Source: a virus. From it: a DNA stretch of 21,395 nucleotides. Positions 8,178 to 16,321 of the stretch are shown here, one piece after another. Where the stretch lies: IMG/VR virus record IMGVR_UViG_3300020179_000212, positions 1 through 21,395 of that record; one strand, 5' to 3'. A program made the translations under genes and the position numbers. The notes below the pieces were generated by a model that saw only the letters and a list, made by a program, of their open reading frames with translations, was not told the DNA's origin and did no database searches. Numbering within the stretch: the stretch's first letter is position 1; each line of letters begins with the position of its first letter.

Positions 8178-11092
8178 AGCGGCTCCACATCTAGTGACGG
8201 CGGCGGCTCAAACAGCTTGAGCCACTCGGCCTGTTTTTGCGCCAGCAGCGCGGGAATCTGCCCAGCGTGCCGCACCCACACTCGTTCTGGCTTCGCGTGG
8301 CCCTTTAGCCCTTGTGTTTGGGCGGCAAAGGCCACTTCCACTTCCATTGCGCCCTGCACTCGCTTGACGGCCTGCTCATAGAACGGGTAGGCCAGCGGGT
8401 AATACTTGTCTGCCGGGTTGCTAAAGTGCGTTTCAAACAGCTCGACCACCTTCCGCAAGTGGGCATAGCCCTGCGTGGTCGTCTGCCCGTGCTGTTCAGT
8501 AGACCACGTAGACAGGTTCAGGTGGTCGCGCAGCACCAACAACTGGTGGAGTCGTCGGTCAGGAAAGACCTCCCCGTCACGCACCAGTAGCGGCAGATTG
8601 CGGCTAATGGCCTTCTGGCGTCGGATGTCCTCCGTCAGGTAGCCCGTATGCGCGATCTGCACATCATGCAGTTGCAGGGCGGGCGTAATGTCGCCGTTGC
8701 AATCGCCCTGCTGCGGCTGCTCATGGACGCACCCATAGAACTCGATGCTCGGTTGCTTCCGAAACACGCGGATCGGCGTGTCAAAGGTCAGCGGCATGTC
8801 CAGCTGAAGATGGTTCTGTTTGATACCGTAGCCCTGAAACACGGTGCCTTCCAGATACCGACACAGCGCGTGCGGATGCATCAGCCGCTCGTCACTGTCA
8901 ATCCACAGAAACCACGGCTCTCGTGCCGCTGCCAGTGTTTGGTTCCGCGCCTCAGCAAACCCGCCGCGCAGTGCAATGACCGAGCCGACTTCAATGCGCC
9001 TGGTGCGTGGATACTCTGCCAGTATCGGGGACAGCGCGTCGGCTCCAAGGCCCGTGTCTGCCAGAATAATCTCGTCAGCAATCGCCCAGATTGACTCCAG
9101 ACACCGCCGCAGGTCGATGGTTTCGCCCGCCAGAATGCCGACCGACAGTCCCTGCTTTGGACGCACCCGCCAGATCGTGTCGTCAAGATTGCGTAAGCCA
9201 AACGGCTGTCCGCTCAGTACGCAGGCCACAATCCAATGTCCCAGCCGGTTGCCGCGTGGACTGATGCCGAGGTCAAGCAGCGAGACTGCCAGGTCACGCT
9301 GTGTCCCAAAGATGGCTTCCAGGTCATCGGGCTGGTAATGGTGGACATGCCCACGCTTGAGCGGAATGTCTTTACTGGCGAGTTCCCCGAATGGGCCAGC
9401 GGGCATCGTACACACGATGCGAGCATCCCGCTGTCCCAGACCAGCGGTCGAGGAGAGGAAGCCCGAGACGTTGGCTATATGTTCGAGGAACTCGCCAATG
9501 AAGACCCCATCGAACGGCCCATACGCACGTAACCGCTCGAGCGTCTGCGGGTCAGCCTGATGGGTGGCATAGTCATACACCGCGCCGATCAAGAACGTGC
9601 AGCGGTCGTCCACACCCAGTTCCCGTGCAGCGGCTTCCGCAGCGGCTATGTTCTCGGGCGCATAGTCAATCCCGACGACCTGTCGCGTCGGGTTGGCGAG
9701 GGCCAGCGCGACGGCAAAGGTGCCGTTTCCACAGGCAATGTCCAGTACGCGCTGTGCGCCGTTCAGGGCACCGACCACCGGCTGGATGCGCAGGTTGTTT
9801 CGCAATTCAAACTGCGTGTCCATTGCCTGTGCCGAATAGTCCTCCGCGCCTTGATCCTTGCCGTCCATTACATGCTGGCACCAGGCTGCTGCGGAGACAT
9901 CGCCGAGTCGGTCAGCCAGTACCTGTGCCGCGCAGTGTTCGTCTTCGTGGAGCAGCTGCGCCAGCATCTGCGGCCCCTGTGTCGCCAGCCGCTGCTGCAC
10001 CAGCGCGTCGATACGGGCTTCCCATTCCTGCGCGACGGCATCGAAGGTGTAGTGCTGCACATGCCGCAGCCCCGCCTGGACGGCGTCAGCAGTGGTGCCG
10101 CCCGTCAGGATGTCCACGACGGCCTTGACGCTTTGCGCCTGATACTCCGCACTGTCGGCATCACCCGCAATCAGCGTGCCGTGTGGCACCGTCTCTGGCA
10201 GTGCGCCCTTGTAGCTGCCCACAAACGGCGTCCCACACGCTTGCGCCTCGATGGCTGCAACGCAGGACGTTTCCGCGAAATCGACCACGCCGGGATACCA
10301 CATGACTGCCGCGCCAGCAATGGCTCGATACAGGTCAGGCTTGCCCAGTTCGCCCAGATATCGGATGCCGCCCACCGCGTCGTTAACCGCCGCCACCTGC
10401 TCGTCATAAGCCGCGCACACACGGCCCCAGCCACTGGCGTCATACATCGAGTTATAGCGGCACAGGTGCAACTCGGCCTCTGGCACCAGCTGTCGCACTG
10501 CAGGCCACATTGCCAGCAGGGGTCGTAACCCGCGCTCAGGCCGAGTAATGTGAATGACGCGCTTGGGGTGCCGCGTGACGCCGGTGGGCACATACGCCGG
10601 GTCAAATCCGTTCTTGGTCGCCCAGCCAATGCCTGCCAGCTCAGGCATGATGCCTTCCCACTGCTTCCGGTGATACCCACTGACGTAGGCGACCAGGTCA
10701 TAGGCATACGCCGGGGCCATCGTCAGCACTTTGGCCTGTTCCCCGGTCATCATGTCTTGATTCCACAGCACCCGCACCGTTGCCGGGATGTGCTGGGTGA
10801 AGATGTGCGGCATTCGCAACCCCACAAAGACATCCCAGCGGGTAAACCGGCTGACATCGGCAATGTCTGCCGTCCGATGCCACTGAACGCCCGCCTGATC
10901 AATGCGCGGGGCGTCTGCATGCAGTTGCGTGGTAAAGATGTGGACGCGATGTCCACGAGCCTGTAACGCCCGCGCCAGTCCTAGGCAGGCCGATTCTGAA
11001 CCGCCCAGCGATGCCGTGCCGGCAATGACCGCAGGCGTAAACTCGACAGAATCAATATGAAAAGCCCAGGTGCTGCGCTTAGGCATCGGCAC
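8174..11092 (-). CDS. Three-domain glycosyltransferase - methyltransferase - glycosyltransferase
   Basis: A 972-residue fusion. Residues 1-375 look like a GT-B glycosyltransferase of the GT4 type: GGSES at 30-34, RPERG at 184-188 and the E-x7-E element at E274 and E282 within DFAETSCVAAIEAQACGTPF. Residues 385-645 are a class I SAM methyltransferase: VLDIACGNGTFA at 449-460, GIDYAPENI at 474-482 and GEFLEHI at 533-539. Residues 648-840 resemble GT2 enzymes: CLESIWAIADEIILADTG, then FAEARNQTL and the D-x-D motif in LWIDSDE (732-734); the usual K-N-E after the first strand is replaced by AGE. The helical C-terminus ends in a proline-rich tail. A GTG at 11092 has AAGG nine bases upstream; an ATG at 11086 is an alternative. 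It lies inside the virion gene cluster, so capsid or tail glycosylation, or building a capped glycan, is inferred. Substrates are unknown. Confidence 0.88.
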   Translation of the reverse strand: MPMPKRSTWAFHIDSVEFTPAVIAGTASLGGSESACLGLARALQARGHRVHIFTTQLHADAPRIDQAGVQWHRTADIADVSRFTRWDVFVGLRMPHIFTQHIPATVRVLWNQDMMTGEQAKVLTMAPAYAYDLVAYVSGYHRKQWEGIMPELAGIGWATKNGFDPAYVPTGVTRHPKRVIHITRPERGLRPLLAMWPAVRQLVPEAELHLCRYNSMYDASGWGRVCAAYDEQVAAVNDAVGGIRYLGELGKPDLYRAIAGAAVMWYPGVVDFAETSCVAAIEAQACGTPFVGSYKGALPETVPHGTLIAGDADSAEYQAQSVKAVVDILTGGTTADAVQAGLRHVQHYTFDAVAQEWEARIDALVQQRLATQGPQMLAQLLHEDEHCAAQVLADRLGDVSAAAWCQHVMDGKDQGAEDYSAQAMDTQFELRNNLRIQPVVGALNGAQRVLDIACGNGTFAVALALANPTRQVVGIDYAPENIAAAEAAARELGVDDRCTFLIGAVYDYATHQADPQTLERLRAYGPFDGVFIGEFLEHIANVSGFLSSTAGLGQRDARIVCTMPAGPFGELASKDIPLKRGHVHHYQPDDLEAIFGTQRDLAVSLLDLGISPRGNRLGHWIVACVLSGQPFGLRNLDDTIWRVRPKQGLSVGILAGETIDLRRCLESIWAIADEIILADTGLGADALSPILAEYPRTRRIEVGSVIALRGGFAEARNQTLAAAREPWFLWIDSDERLMHPHALCRYLEGTVFQGYGIKQNHLQLDMPLTFDTPIRVFRKQPSIEFYGCVHEQPQQGDCNGDITPALQLHDVQIAHTGYLTEDIRRQKAISRNLPLLVRDGEVFPDRRLHQLLVLRDHLNLSTWSTEQHGQTTTQGYAHLRKVVELFETHFSNPADKYYPLAYPFYEQAVKRVQGAMEVEVAFAAQTQGLKGHAKPERVWVRHAGQIPALLAQKQAEWLKLFEPPPSLDVEPL

Positions 11093-11273
11093 TCGTCACC
11101 GCCTTGCTGTTACGCTTGGGTGTGGCGGCTGCGGCCTTCTGCACCATTTCGTCGTAGGCGTCCAGCTTGGGCTGGACTTCAAATCGCAGATAGTCCTGCC
11201 AGCGGCGCAAGCTGGACTGGCGAATGTCTGCCGGTGTCCTGACTCGCGCAATCTCTTCGATAATGCTATCCAT
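11079..11273 (-). CDS. Small helical protein of unknown function, 64 aa
   Basis: I do not recognise the family. The 64 residues begin MDSIIEEIARVRTPADI, continue as a charged helix (RRWQDYLRFEVQPKLDAYDEMVQKAAA) and end in a basic, low-complexity tail. There is no signal peptide or membrane segment. The ATG at 11273 is preceded by a GAGGGGA ribosome binding site. It is the first gene after the hairpin behind the major capsid gene and overlaps the start of the large glycosyltransferase gene, so it is probably translationally coupled to it. It could be a capsid-related accessory factor or a partner of the enzyme; nothing in the sequence decides. Confidence 0.65.
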   Translation of the reverse strand: MDSIIEEIARVRTPADIRQSSLRRWQDYLRFEVQPKLDAYDEMVQKAAAATPKRNSKAVTSADA

Positions 11274-11301
11274 ACAGGTTCCCCTCGGCGTTGCTCAGAC
11301 G

Positions 11302-11312
11302 CCCACAAGTGG
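11302..11312. repeat. Copy of an 11-base near-palindrome (CCCACAAGTGG)
   Basis: CCCACAAGTGG, whose core CCAC-AA-GTGG is an inverted repeat with a two-base centre. The identical 11 bases occur at 16331-16341. Both copies are in the two longest non-coding gaps of the window, in the same orientation. An operator for the small helix-turn-helix protein encoded at 16345-16587 is one possibility. Confidence 0.45.
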
Positions 11313-11313
11313 A

Positions 11314-11341
11314 ACCGGGCCACTCAAGCGAGTGACCCGGT
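11314..11341 (-). terminator. Strong hairpin behind the major capsid gene
   Basis: The minus-strand RNA can form a 12-bp stem with a GCUU loop. Eleven pairs are Watson-Crick and one is G-U; on the plus strand that same position would be a C-A mismatch, so the structure fits RNA transcribed in the gene direction. It begins 10 bases after the capsid stop codon. Only a short UUCC follows instead of a U-tract, so it is more likely a partial terminator or a 3'-end stabiliser that lets the capsid message accumulate above the distal genes. Confidence 0.6.
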
Positions 11342-11351
11342 CCCCGTGTTA

Positions 11352-12494
11352 TCAGACCCGCAGACGAGCCATTGCGTTCGGGTGATGCACCTCAATGGTG
11401 TATTCGCCCGTCAACAGACCCTTCTTGTTGTCGCCCGAGACGCCCATCTCGGTGTAGTTGAACGACCGCCCCTGCAGCGGCACGACCTTGACGCGCTCAC
11501 GCGGCACCAGGAGCAGTTCCGTGCTAGACAGCACGCGGCTCAGGATGACGGTGGCACGACCCAGCGGCCCCTCGTAGGTGCGGATGACGCGCTTGAAGAG
11601 TTCGGACTGGTTGCTGTCCTCGACCTTCGTGTCGTTCAGGTTGCTAATGTCGCGGAAGAACGTCGGCCCCGCCACAATCGCCCAGGTCTCGGTGTCAGGA
11701 GAGCCGCCCTGCGAGTAAATCTGCTCCCAGACGTTGCCGATGAAGAGGTGCGGGTTCGCAGCAAAACTGCTAGCCGTGACCGTGGAATTGATGGTGCTGA
11801 GATAGTTCCGCAGCCCCTGCATCGTGCGGGTCTGCGACGAGGAGCCGAGCGAGTTGGTGCTATTCAGCACGCCGCGCACAACTTCCTTCTCCAGCTGATG
11901 CATCATGTCCACCACGCCCTTTGCCACCGCGTTGTCATAGGCATCGTTGCCGTAGACATTGATGGAAAGGTCAGTGCCAGACGCCGCCACGGGCATCTGG
12001 AACAGGCCGACGGTGTTGGCCTTGCGGTCACCCAGACGGCGGGTGTGCCGCCCGTCGTGATCCGCGCCTTCAATCCCCGCCATGCCACGGACGTAGAGCT
12101 GCCCGCCAGCCGCCAGCGAACCCACCGCGCCGCCGCCGTATGCACGGGTCGCCACGATGCTGTTGGCACCAACGATGCTCGACACCTGCATCACTTCGGT
12201 CTGCGTTTCGTTTTCCAGAAGCGTGCCGACGGTGAGAGCTTCACCCAGGCCGTTGATCTGGAACGCCGTCGCCGCCGTTGCCGAGTTAATCGCCGTTGAA
12301 GCCACGATGTAGTTGGGCAGCATGTAGTCCTGCACAAACTCGTGCTTCGTCGAAGTGGCGAACACATCGCCATCACCAAGAAAGTTTAGAAAAGGCGTTT
12401 CTTTCGGCGACAGCGTCGCAATCAGGCGCGAGACATCCTCCTGCACCAAGGACGCGGTAAACAGATCATTGGTCGAAAGACCACTAAAAGCCAT
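11352..12494 (-). CDS. Major capsid protein (SU10/DUF5309-like)
   Basis: The 380-residue protein follows the scaffold gene. It starts MAFSGLSTNDLFTASLVQEDVSRLIATLSPKETPFLNFLG, like the opening of SU10-type capsid proteins, in which 'D-v---I--l-P-etPf---lG' precedes the HK97-fold core. It then reads FVQDYMLPNYIVASTAIN, TLLENETQTEVMQVSSIV and a G-G-rich turn (RAYGGG). A long helix (AYDNAVAKGVVDMMHQLEKEVVRGVL) is followed by SQTRTMQGLRNYLST, fitting the spine helix and later segments of DUF5309-like proteins. The end (GLLTGEYTIEVHHPNAMARLRV) is a final strand. The ATG at 12494 has a GAGGAG ribosome binding site. No delta domain or protease was seen; the protein would form the icosahedral shell. 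The family name is from memory. Confidence 0.85.
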   Translation of the reverse strand: MAFSGLSTNDLFTASLVQEDVSRLIATLSPKETPFLNFLGDGDVFATSTKHEFVQDYMLPNYIVASTAINSATAATAFQINGLGEALTVGTLLENETQTEVMQVSSIVGANSIVATRAYGGGAVGSLAAGGQLYVRGMAGIEGADHDGRHTRRLGDRKANTVGLFQMPVAASGTDLSINVYGNDAYDNAVAKGVVDMMHQLEKEVVRGVLNSTNSLGSSSQTRTMQGLRNYLSTINSTVTASSFAANPHLFIGNVWEQIYSQGGSPDTETWAIVAGPTFFRDISNLNDTKVEDSNQSELFKRVIRTYEGPLGRATVILSRVLSSTELLLVPRERVKVVPLQGRSFNYTEMGVSGDNKKGLLTGEYTIEVHHPNAMARLRV

Positions 12495-12514
12495 AACGTG
12501 TACTCCTCAAAGAA

Positions 12515-13258
12515 TCAGCGCACCCCGGCCCGCTGCCGCATTGAGCGGATGGCGTTGCCCACGGTACGCACTGTCGGATTTTCGGCCACTGCCGCAAACG
12601 CCTCTTCATGCGCGTCGGCGACCTGACCCATAGCACGGTTCATCGCCACACCACCCTGTGCGCGACCGGACGTAGACCGCCCGCCCTTCAGGTGATGAGG
12701 ATGTGCCGCTAAATACTCTTTCACCAACCCCTCGATGGTGACCGGCTTCCCGTCGCTGACACGCGGTTCACCTTGCGCGTCTTTGACGACGGGGTTCAGA
12801 TCGCCGTCCAGGTCTACATCCGCTCCGAGGAGCTTTGACAGCTCAGACAGGCTTTCATCCCGCGCCCCGGCAGCGACGGCGGCGGCACGGATTTCAGCCC
12901 CGAGCATGTGCTTGAGCCGCGCTTCACGCCGCTCAATTTCGGTCTGGAAAGACTTGGCCCGCGTGTCCGCGTCAGCCAGGGCTTTCTGGAAGCGTTCTTC
13001 CCGCAGCCGGGCGGCTTCCTCAAAATTTTTGTCGCGGGTGGCAATCTCTTCCTTCAGCAACGCATTGTCGGCTTCCATCTGCTTCAGCCGTTCCTGCTCC
13101 GCAGGATTGATGATGCGCTCTGACAGTTTCTGCTCCGCTTTGGTCGCCCCGCGCTTATACGCCTCATTGATGGCCTTGTCCAGGAAGGACTGCAACGGGG
13201 CGGGCAATGTTCCGATGTTGCCCTGTTCATCGACTTCGACGGTAATCGGTTCCGGCAT
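12515..13258 (-). CDS. Capsid scaffolding protein
   Basis: A 247-residue protein directly upstream of the capsid gene. Residues 40-120 are a long charged coiled coil (KAEQKLSERIINPAEQERL, then EARLKHMLGAEIRAAAV), followed by an acidic loop near DVDLDGDLNPVV and a flexible glycine-rich part (HHLKGGRSTSGRAQGG). The basic C-terminus (IRSMRQRAGVR) matches the capsid-binding helix of scaffolds. Such proteins guide procapsid assembly and are then lost. No protease motif is visible, so it is probably a pure scaffold rather than a protease-scaffold fusion. AGAGG precedes the ATG at 13258, and only 20 bases separate its stop from the capsid start. Confidence 0.8.
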   Translation of the reverse strand: MPEPITVEVDEQGNIGTLPAPLQSFLDKAINEAYKRGATKAEQKLSERIINPAEQERLKQMEADNALLKEEIATRDKNFEEAARLREERFQKALADADTRAKSFQTEIERREARLKHMLGAEIRAAAVAAGARDESLSELSKLLGADVDLDGDLNPVVKDAQGEPRVSDGKPVTIEGLVKEYLAAHPHHLKGGRSTSGRAQGGVAMNRAMGQVADAHEEAFAAVAENPTVRTVGNAIRSMRQRAGVR

Positions 13259-13281
13259 ACGCCTCTGCTTCCTCTCCCCGG

Positions 13282-13491
13282 CTAGATGACTGAGAGCCGT
13301 TGACTCAGGCGGCGTTCCAGCAACGCCACGATGCCCTCAACGTCTCGGTCGTTGAGGTTGAAGAACTCGCGAATCACCCGTGACCGCCCTGCACCCGTCT
13401 CGTTATGGAAGACGGCCTTGTCAGCCGGGGCAACCTTTCGTGACCGCTGCACCATCGTCATCTTGCGGCCCGATCCCTTGCGTCTGGGCAT
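13282..13491 (-). CDS. Small basic protein of unknown function, 69 aa
   Basis: Not recognised. The N-terminal 25 residues are highly basic (MPRRKGSGRKMTMVQRSRKV), followed by a short linker and a C-terminal amphipathic helix (DRDVEGIVALLERRLSQRL). The ATG overlaps the upstream stop by one base (TAATG), a sign of translational coupling. Basic tails of this kind suit nucleic acid or acidic-protein binding. Lying just before the scaffold gene, it might take part in head assembly, but that is inference only. Confidence 0.65.
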   Translation of the reverse strand: MPRRKGSGRKMTMVQRSRKVAPADKAVFHNETGAGRSRVIREFFNLNDRDVEGIVALLERRLSQRLSVI

Positions 13492-13778
13492 TAGAAAGTC
13501 ACCGTCACTTTGTCAGTGTCAGGTTGCACCTTGATGGCCCGCAGCATCTCGCCACTTAGCTCGAGCTTGACCGTGTTGCGCGTCAACCCTTCTTTGGCTC
13601 TGGCGTCCGCATAGCCTTGACTGTAAGGCGCAAACCTCTGGTAATTCGCATCGACACCCTGTCGCGTGCGCTGCAAGATGTTCTCACGAATCAGCAGCCC
13701 AACCTGCTGGAAATCACCTTTCGTCAGTTTGGCGGCATTGACCAGGTTGCCAATGTTGCGACGGACGATGACGCCCAT
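13491..13778 (-). CDS. Virion morphogenesis protein (Mu gpG / HK97 gp10-like)
   Basis: A 95-residue protein with the family pattern RQGVDANYQRFAPYSQGYA, then VKLELSGEMLRAI and a last strand KVTVTF. The 'f-PYS--Ya--K--G' turn followed by 'L-SG-ML-ai' is typical of small phage tail-completion and morphogenesis proteins. It follows the Mu gpF-like gene, as gpG follows gpF in Mu. The ATG shares its A with the upstream TAA (TAATG overlap). It probably acts at the head-tail interface or on the tail top. Confidence 0.75.
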   Translation of the reverse strand: MGVIVRRNIGNLVNAAKLTKGDFQQVGLLIRENILQRTRQGVDANYQRFAPYSQGYADARAKEGLTRNTVKLELSGEMLRAIKVQPDTDKVTVTF

Positions 13779-14674
13779 TAGTTGCTCACCCCAGCTCGTG
13801 CACGCCGCTGACGGTCAGCCCGTCGCGCTTGGGCGCGTTGCGACCGAGCCAGCGCAATCTCTTCCGCAAACCCTGGCGCACGCAGTCCCGTGCCAGTCAG
13901 GGCGGTTAGCTCATCCGACGCGATAGCAATAAACGAGTGGCGGCAGTTATAGCCCCCGCCGGTCAAGAACGGATTCGGCAGCTGGTTATTGTCCATCGCT
14001 TCGATTTCCGCGCGCGTATAGACCTTGCCGACACGCTCCAAGCACCAATCTCGCGTCCGTCCATCCACCGGGCCAGTATACAGATACCCCTGCTCAGGCC
14101 CGAGAGTGTTGGTGGCAATCGCTTCAATCTGCCGCCCGTAGATGCTCGTCTGCGTGTCAAACAGCGTCTGCACCTTGCTAAACTCCGTGTCTGTGACCTG
14201 TGCCAGCACATTCAAGATGCGGTCTGGGTCAGTCACCGTAAATGCCCACACGGACACGGCTTGCACCAAGGCGGTCGTAATGTCCTCTGCCGTGCCGAGC
14301 AGGTTGGATTCCCCGAGAGCCGCCAGTGCCGCAATACGCTGCTGGCTGGGCTTGACTAGCTTGGCAACGCCCCGCGCTGTGCGGGTCTGCATTACTTCTT
14401 CCGCCATCGCTTTGACCGCCGCTTCTGAGGCACTGCGGGCCAAGTCGTCGAACCCGGCATCCGTTAGGGCCTTGCGGATATCCGACCGCAGGATTACGCC
14501 CCGTGCCGCTCTCACCGTGGCGGTGCGGTCACCGGCAATGGCATCTTCCAGCACCGGGCGCAACGCCCGATCCGCTGCCGTCAACACATTGGCCAGCAAC
14601 CGCGCAAAGTTAGCCCCGAGCTGCTCAGAGCGTCGTGCAAGCGCATTCCCGGCGTCCTCTGGAGTCGTCGCCAT
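13778..14674 (-). CDS. Minor head protein (Mu gpF-like)
   Basis: A 298-residue protein after the portal gene. The first 200 residues are helical; residues about 195-245 carry the diagnostic motif: YTGPVDGRTRDWCLERVG, then LPNPFLTGGGYNCRHSF. The 'D-RTR--C' and 'GGYNCRH' elements are the hallmark of the phage Mu F-like / SPP1 gp7-like family, with C and H residues that may bind metal. The C-terminus is strongly basic (SQRAQARRADRQRRARAG). Members are carried inside the head in a few copies and help DNA exit. The start lies three bases after the portal stop. A fused ADP-ribosyltransferase, found in some relatives, is not visible. Confidence 0.85.
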   Translation of the reverse strand: MATTPEDAGNALARRSEQLGANFARLLANVLTAADRALRPVLEDAIAGDRTATVRAARGVILRSDIRKALTDAGFDDLARSASEAAVKAMAEEVMQTRTARGVAKLVKPSQQRIAALAALGESNLLGTAEDITTALVQAVSVWAFTVTDPDRILNVLAQVTDTEFSKVQTLFDTQTSIYGRQIEAIATNTLGPEQGYLYTGPVDGRTRDWCLERVGKVYTRAEIEAMDNNQLPNPFLTGGGYNCRHSFIAIASDELTALTGTGLRAPGFAEEIALARSQRAQARRADRQRRARAGVSN

Positions 14675-14677
14675 GCG

Positions 14678-16285
14678 TTAGCGGGTCGGCTCCTCGGCAG
14701 TCTGGTCGGGCGTCTCGTCTTCGTTCTCGTCTACTTCCATCGCGGGCGACATGCGGGCTGTCAGAGCCGCCATCGCATTCTGTCGCCGCGTAGCGGCAGA
14801 TTCGGTGGGCGACTGCTGGATGTCCGCATCGACGGTCGCCAGCGTCTCTTCATTCAGGTCAGGCAGCACAGCTCGAGCCGCCCGCTTACGAATCTCTGCC
14901 GCTGCGGTCGGCCCCAGGTCAAGACTCAGGGCTTCCGTAAACTGCTTCGTGAGCTGTTCCAGCGGCGTGATTTCAAACTGCTGGGGCCAGCGAATAGTAA
15001 GCGCGTCAGACTCCTGCCAGCGGTCAGCCGCATCTCCATACCAGGCGCGATAGACGCACTGCGTGACAAACTCATCGACGCGCTGGAGTTCGTCGGCGTA
15101 GTTGGCGAGTTGCTGATTCAGGTCTTCTCGTTTGATGCGGCGGCTTTCTGCCGTCTCAGCGCCGCGTGTATCTGCTTCCCACGGCAGCACCGACAATCGA
15201 TAAATCAGGCGCGTCAGCCGGTCAATATGTTCGTGATAGCTGGTGACGTTCGAGTTGTCGGGCGACAGCATCTGTGCGCTGTTCGTTGTAAACAGAATAT
15301 TGCCCGTGCCCGACTGCTGCCCAATCAGTTCCTGTTCGCGCTGCACGCCGCCCGGCGTATCGCCCACCGGCACGTTCAGAATGGAAAATGTCTGCTTGCG
15401 GAGCAGTTCGCGGGTTTCGCTGATTAGGTTGTATAGGTCAATGAACAGTTGCGGGTCACCGAGAATCGACCGCCCGATAAACGGCGTCAAGGCACGACGC
15501 TTGGCATACAGCACAAACGCGGGCACCCGCCCGAAATCGTGCGTGCCCTCGCTAATGACCCTACCAGCCCGGTTCAACAGCTTCCAGCCGTCTTCTGTGA
15601 CCTCGCGCACGCGGATGTCAATCGACTGCGTGTTGCTCAGTTTGGAGAACTTCTCACGCGGCACGGCTTCCAGAAACTTGACAGCCTTGAGGCCGCCCTG
15701 CTCATTGACCAGCCAATCGACGACATCGATGGGCGTATACCACTTGACAATGGCCCGTTTCGGGTCGTCAGGCAGCACATCGACATAGCCCCACATGTTC
15801 CCAAACGCCGCGCATGGCCCCCACGCTTCAATCAGGAGATCATCCCACTTGGTGCCGTTGCCGTCCGCGTCGTTCCAGAACTGCTCAATCGGACTGAGCG
15901 GCCCGGTGCGTTGCTGCTCGGCAAACACGCGGTCGGGCTTGACGCGGAACAGCGCGGCACTCAACTGGTCAATCAGCGTGGCGGCAATGTTCTCGTAGCG
16001 GGCCAGCTTGCGGCGTTCGATGAGTTTCGGGCTGGCATTGCGCGGGTTCGGGTTTGGCTCAAACCGCAGCAGTTCCTGATTCGGGCCATAGACCGGCGTG
16101 GAATGGTCGAGCCATTCACGTGGATGCGCCGTCAAGTACGGCTTGGCGTCATCCAGAAAACCACCTGCGCCTTCGTAGACATCCAGCAGTTTTGTCCAGA
16201 CCGAGCGCCAGCGCAAATAGAGCGGATGGGTCACCCCCAACACGGACGACGGCTGCGACAGTGGAGTACTAGCAGGAATCGGCAC
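14678..16285 (-). CDS. Portal protein (DUF4055/SPP1 gp6-like)
   Basis: A 535-residue protein in the portal position between terminase and minor head genes. Early residues HPLYLRWRSVWTKLLDVYEG and YLTAHPREW fit the opening of DUF4055-type portals. The core shows FGRVPAFVLYAKRR near 251, then DLYNLISETRELLRKQTFS, the stem region, and the 'AE---r----LN--L--YA--L' helix (ETAESRRIKREDLNQQLANYA) around 377-397. The last 25 residues are acidic, useful for contact with scaffold or terminase. The start is a GTG at 16285, since the frame has no ATG nearby and the upstream ATG is out of frame and stopped. The ribosome binding site is weak, unusual for an essential gene. A 59-base gap with a hairpin lies upstream. 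Confidence 0.85.
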   Translation of the reverse strand: MPIPASTPLSQPSSVLGVTHPLYLRWRSVWTKLLDVYEGAGGFLDDAKPYLTAHPREWLDHSTPVYGPNQELLRFEPNPNPRNASPKLIERRKLARYENIAATLIDQLSAALFRVKPDRVFAEQQRTGPLSPIEQFWNDADGNGTKWDDLLIEAWGPCAAFGNMWGYVDVLPDDPKRAIVKWYTPIDVVDWLVNEQGGLKAVKFLEAVPREKFSKLSNTQSIDIRVREVTEDGWKLLNRAGRVISEGTHDFGRVPAFVLYAKRRALTPFIGRSILGDPQLFIDLYNLISETRELLRKQTFSILNVPVGDTPGGVQREQELIGQQSGTGNILFTTNSAQMLSPDNSNVTSYHEHIDRLTRLIYRLSVLPWEADTRGAETAESRRIKREDLNQQLANYADELQRVDEFVTQCVYRAWYGDAADRWQESDALTIRWPQQFEITPLEQLTKQFTEALSLDLGPTAAAEIRKRAARAVLPDLNEETLATVDADIQQSPTESAATRRQNAMAALTARMSPAMEVDENEDETPDQTAEEPTR

Positions 16286-16321
16286 GGGTCTATTGTGTTC
16301 TCATCTGTTGCCAGTTTGCTA

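Noticed and set aside
9560-10528. Plus-strand open frame of 322 codons opposite the glycosyltransferase gene
   Set aside because: No recognisable protein, no ribosome site checked in its favour, and it is fully covered by a gene with clear motifs.
11314-11341. Standard intrinsic terminator behind the capsid gene
   Set aside because: The stem is strong but only UUCC follows, so full termination cannot be claimed; listed as a terminator-like hairpin with moderate confidence.
11070-12299. Long open frame (409 codons) on the plus strand opposite the capsid gene
   Set aside because: It lies antisense to well-supported minus-strand genes, its product is arginine- and histidine-rich without any domain pattern, and open antisense frames are expected in GC-rich DNA.
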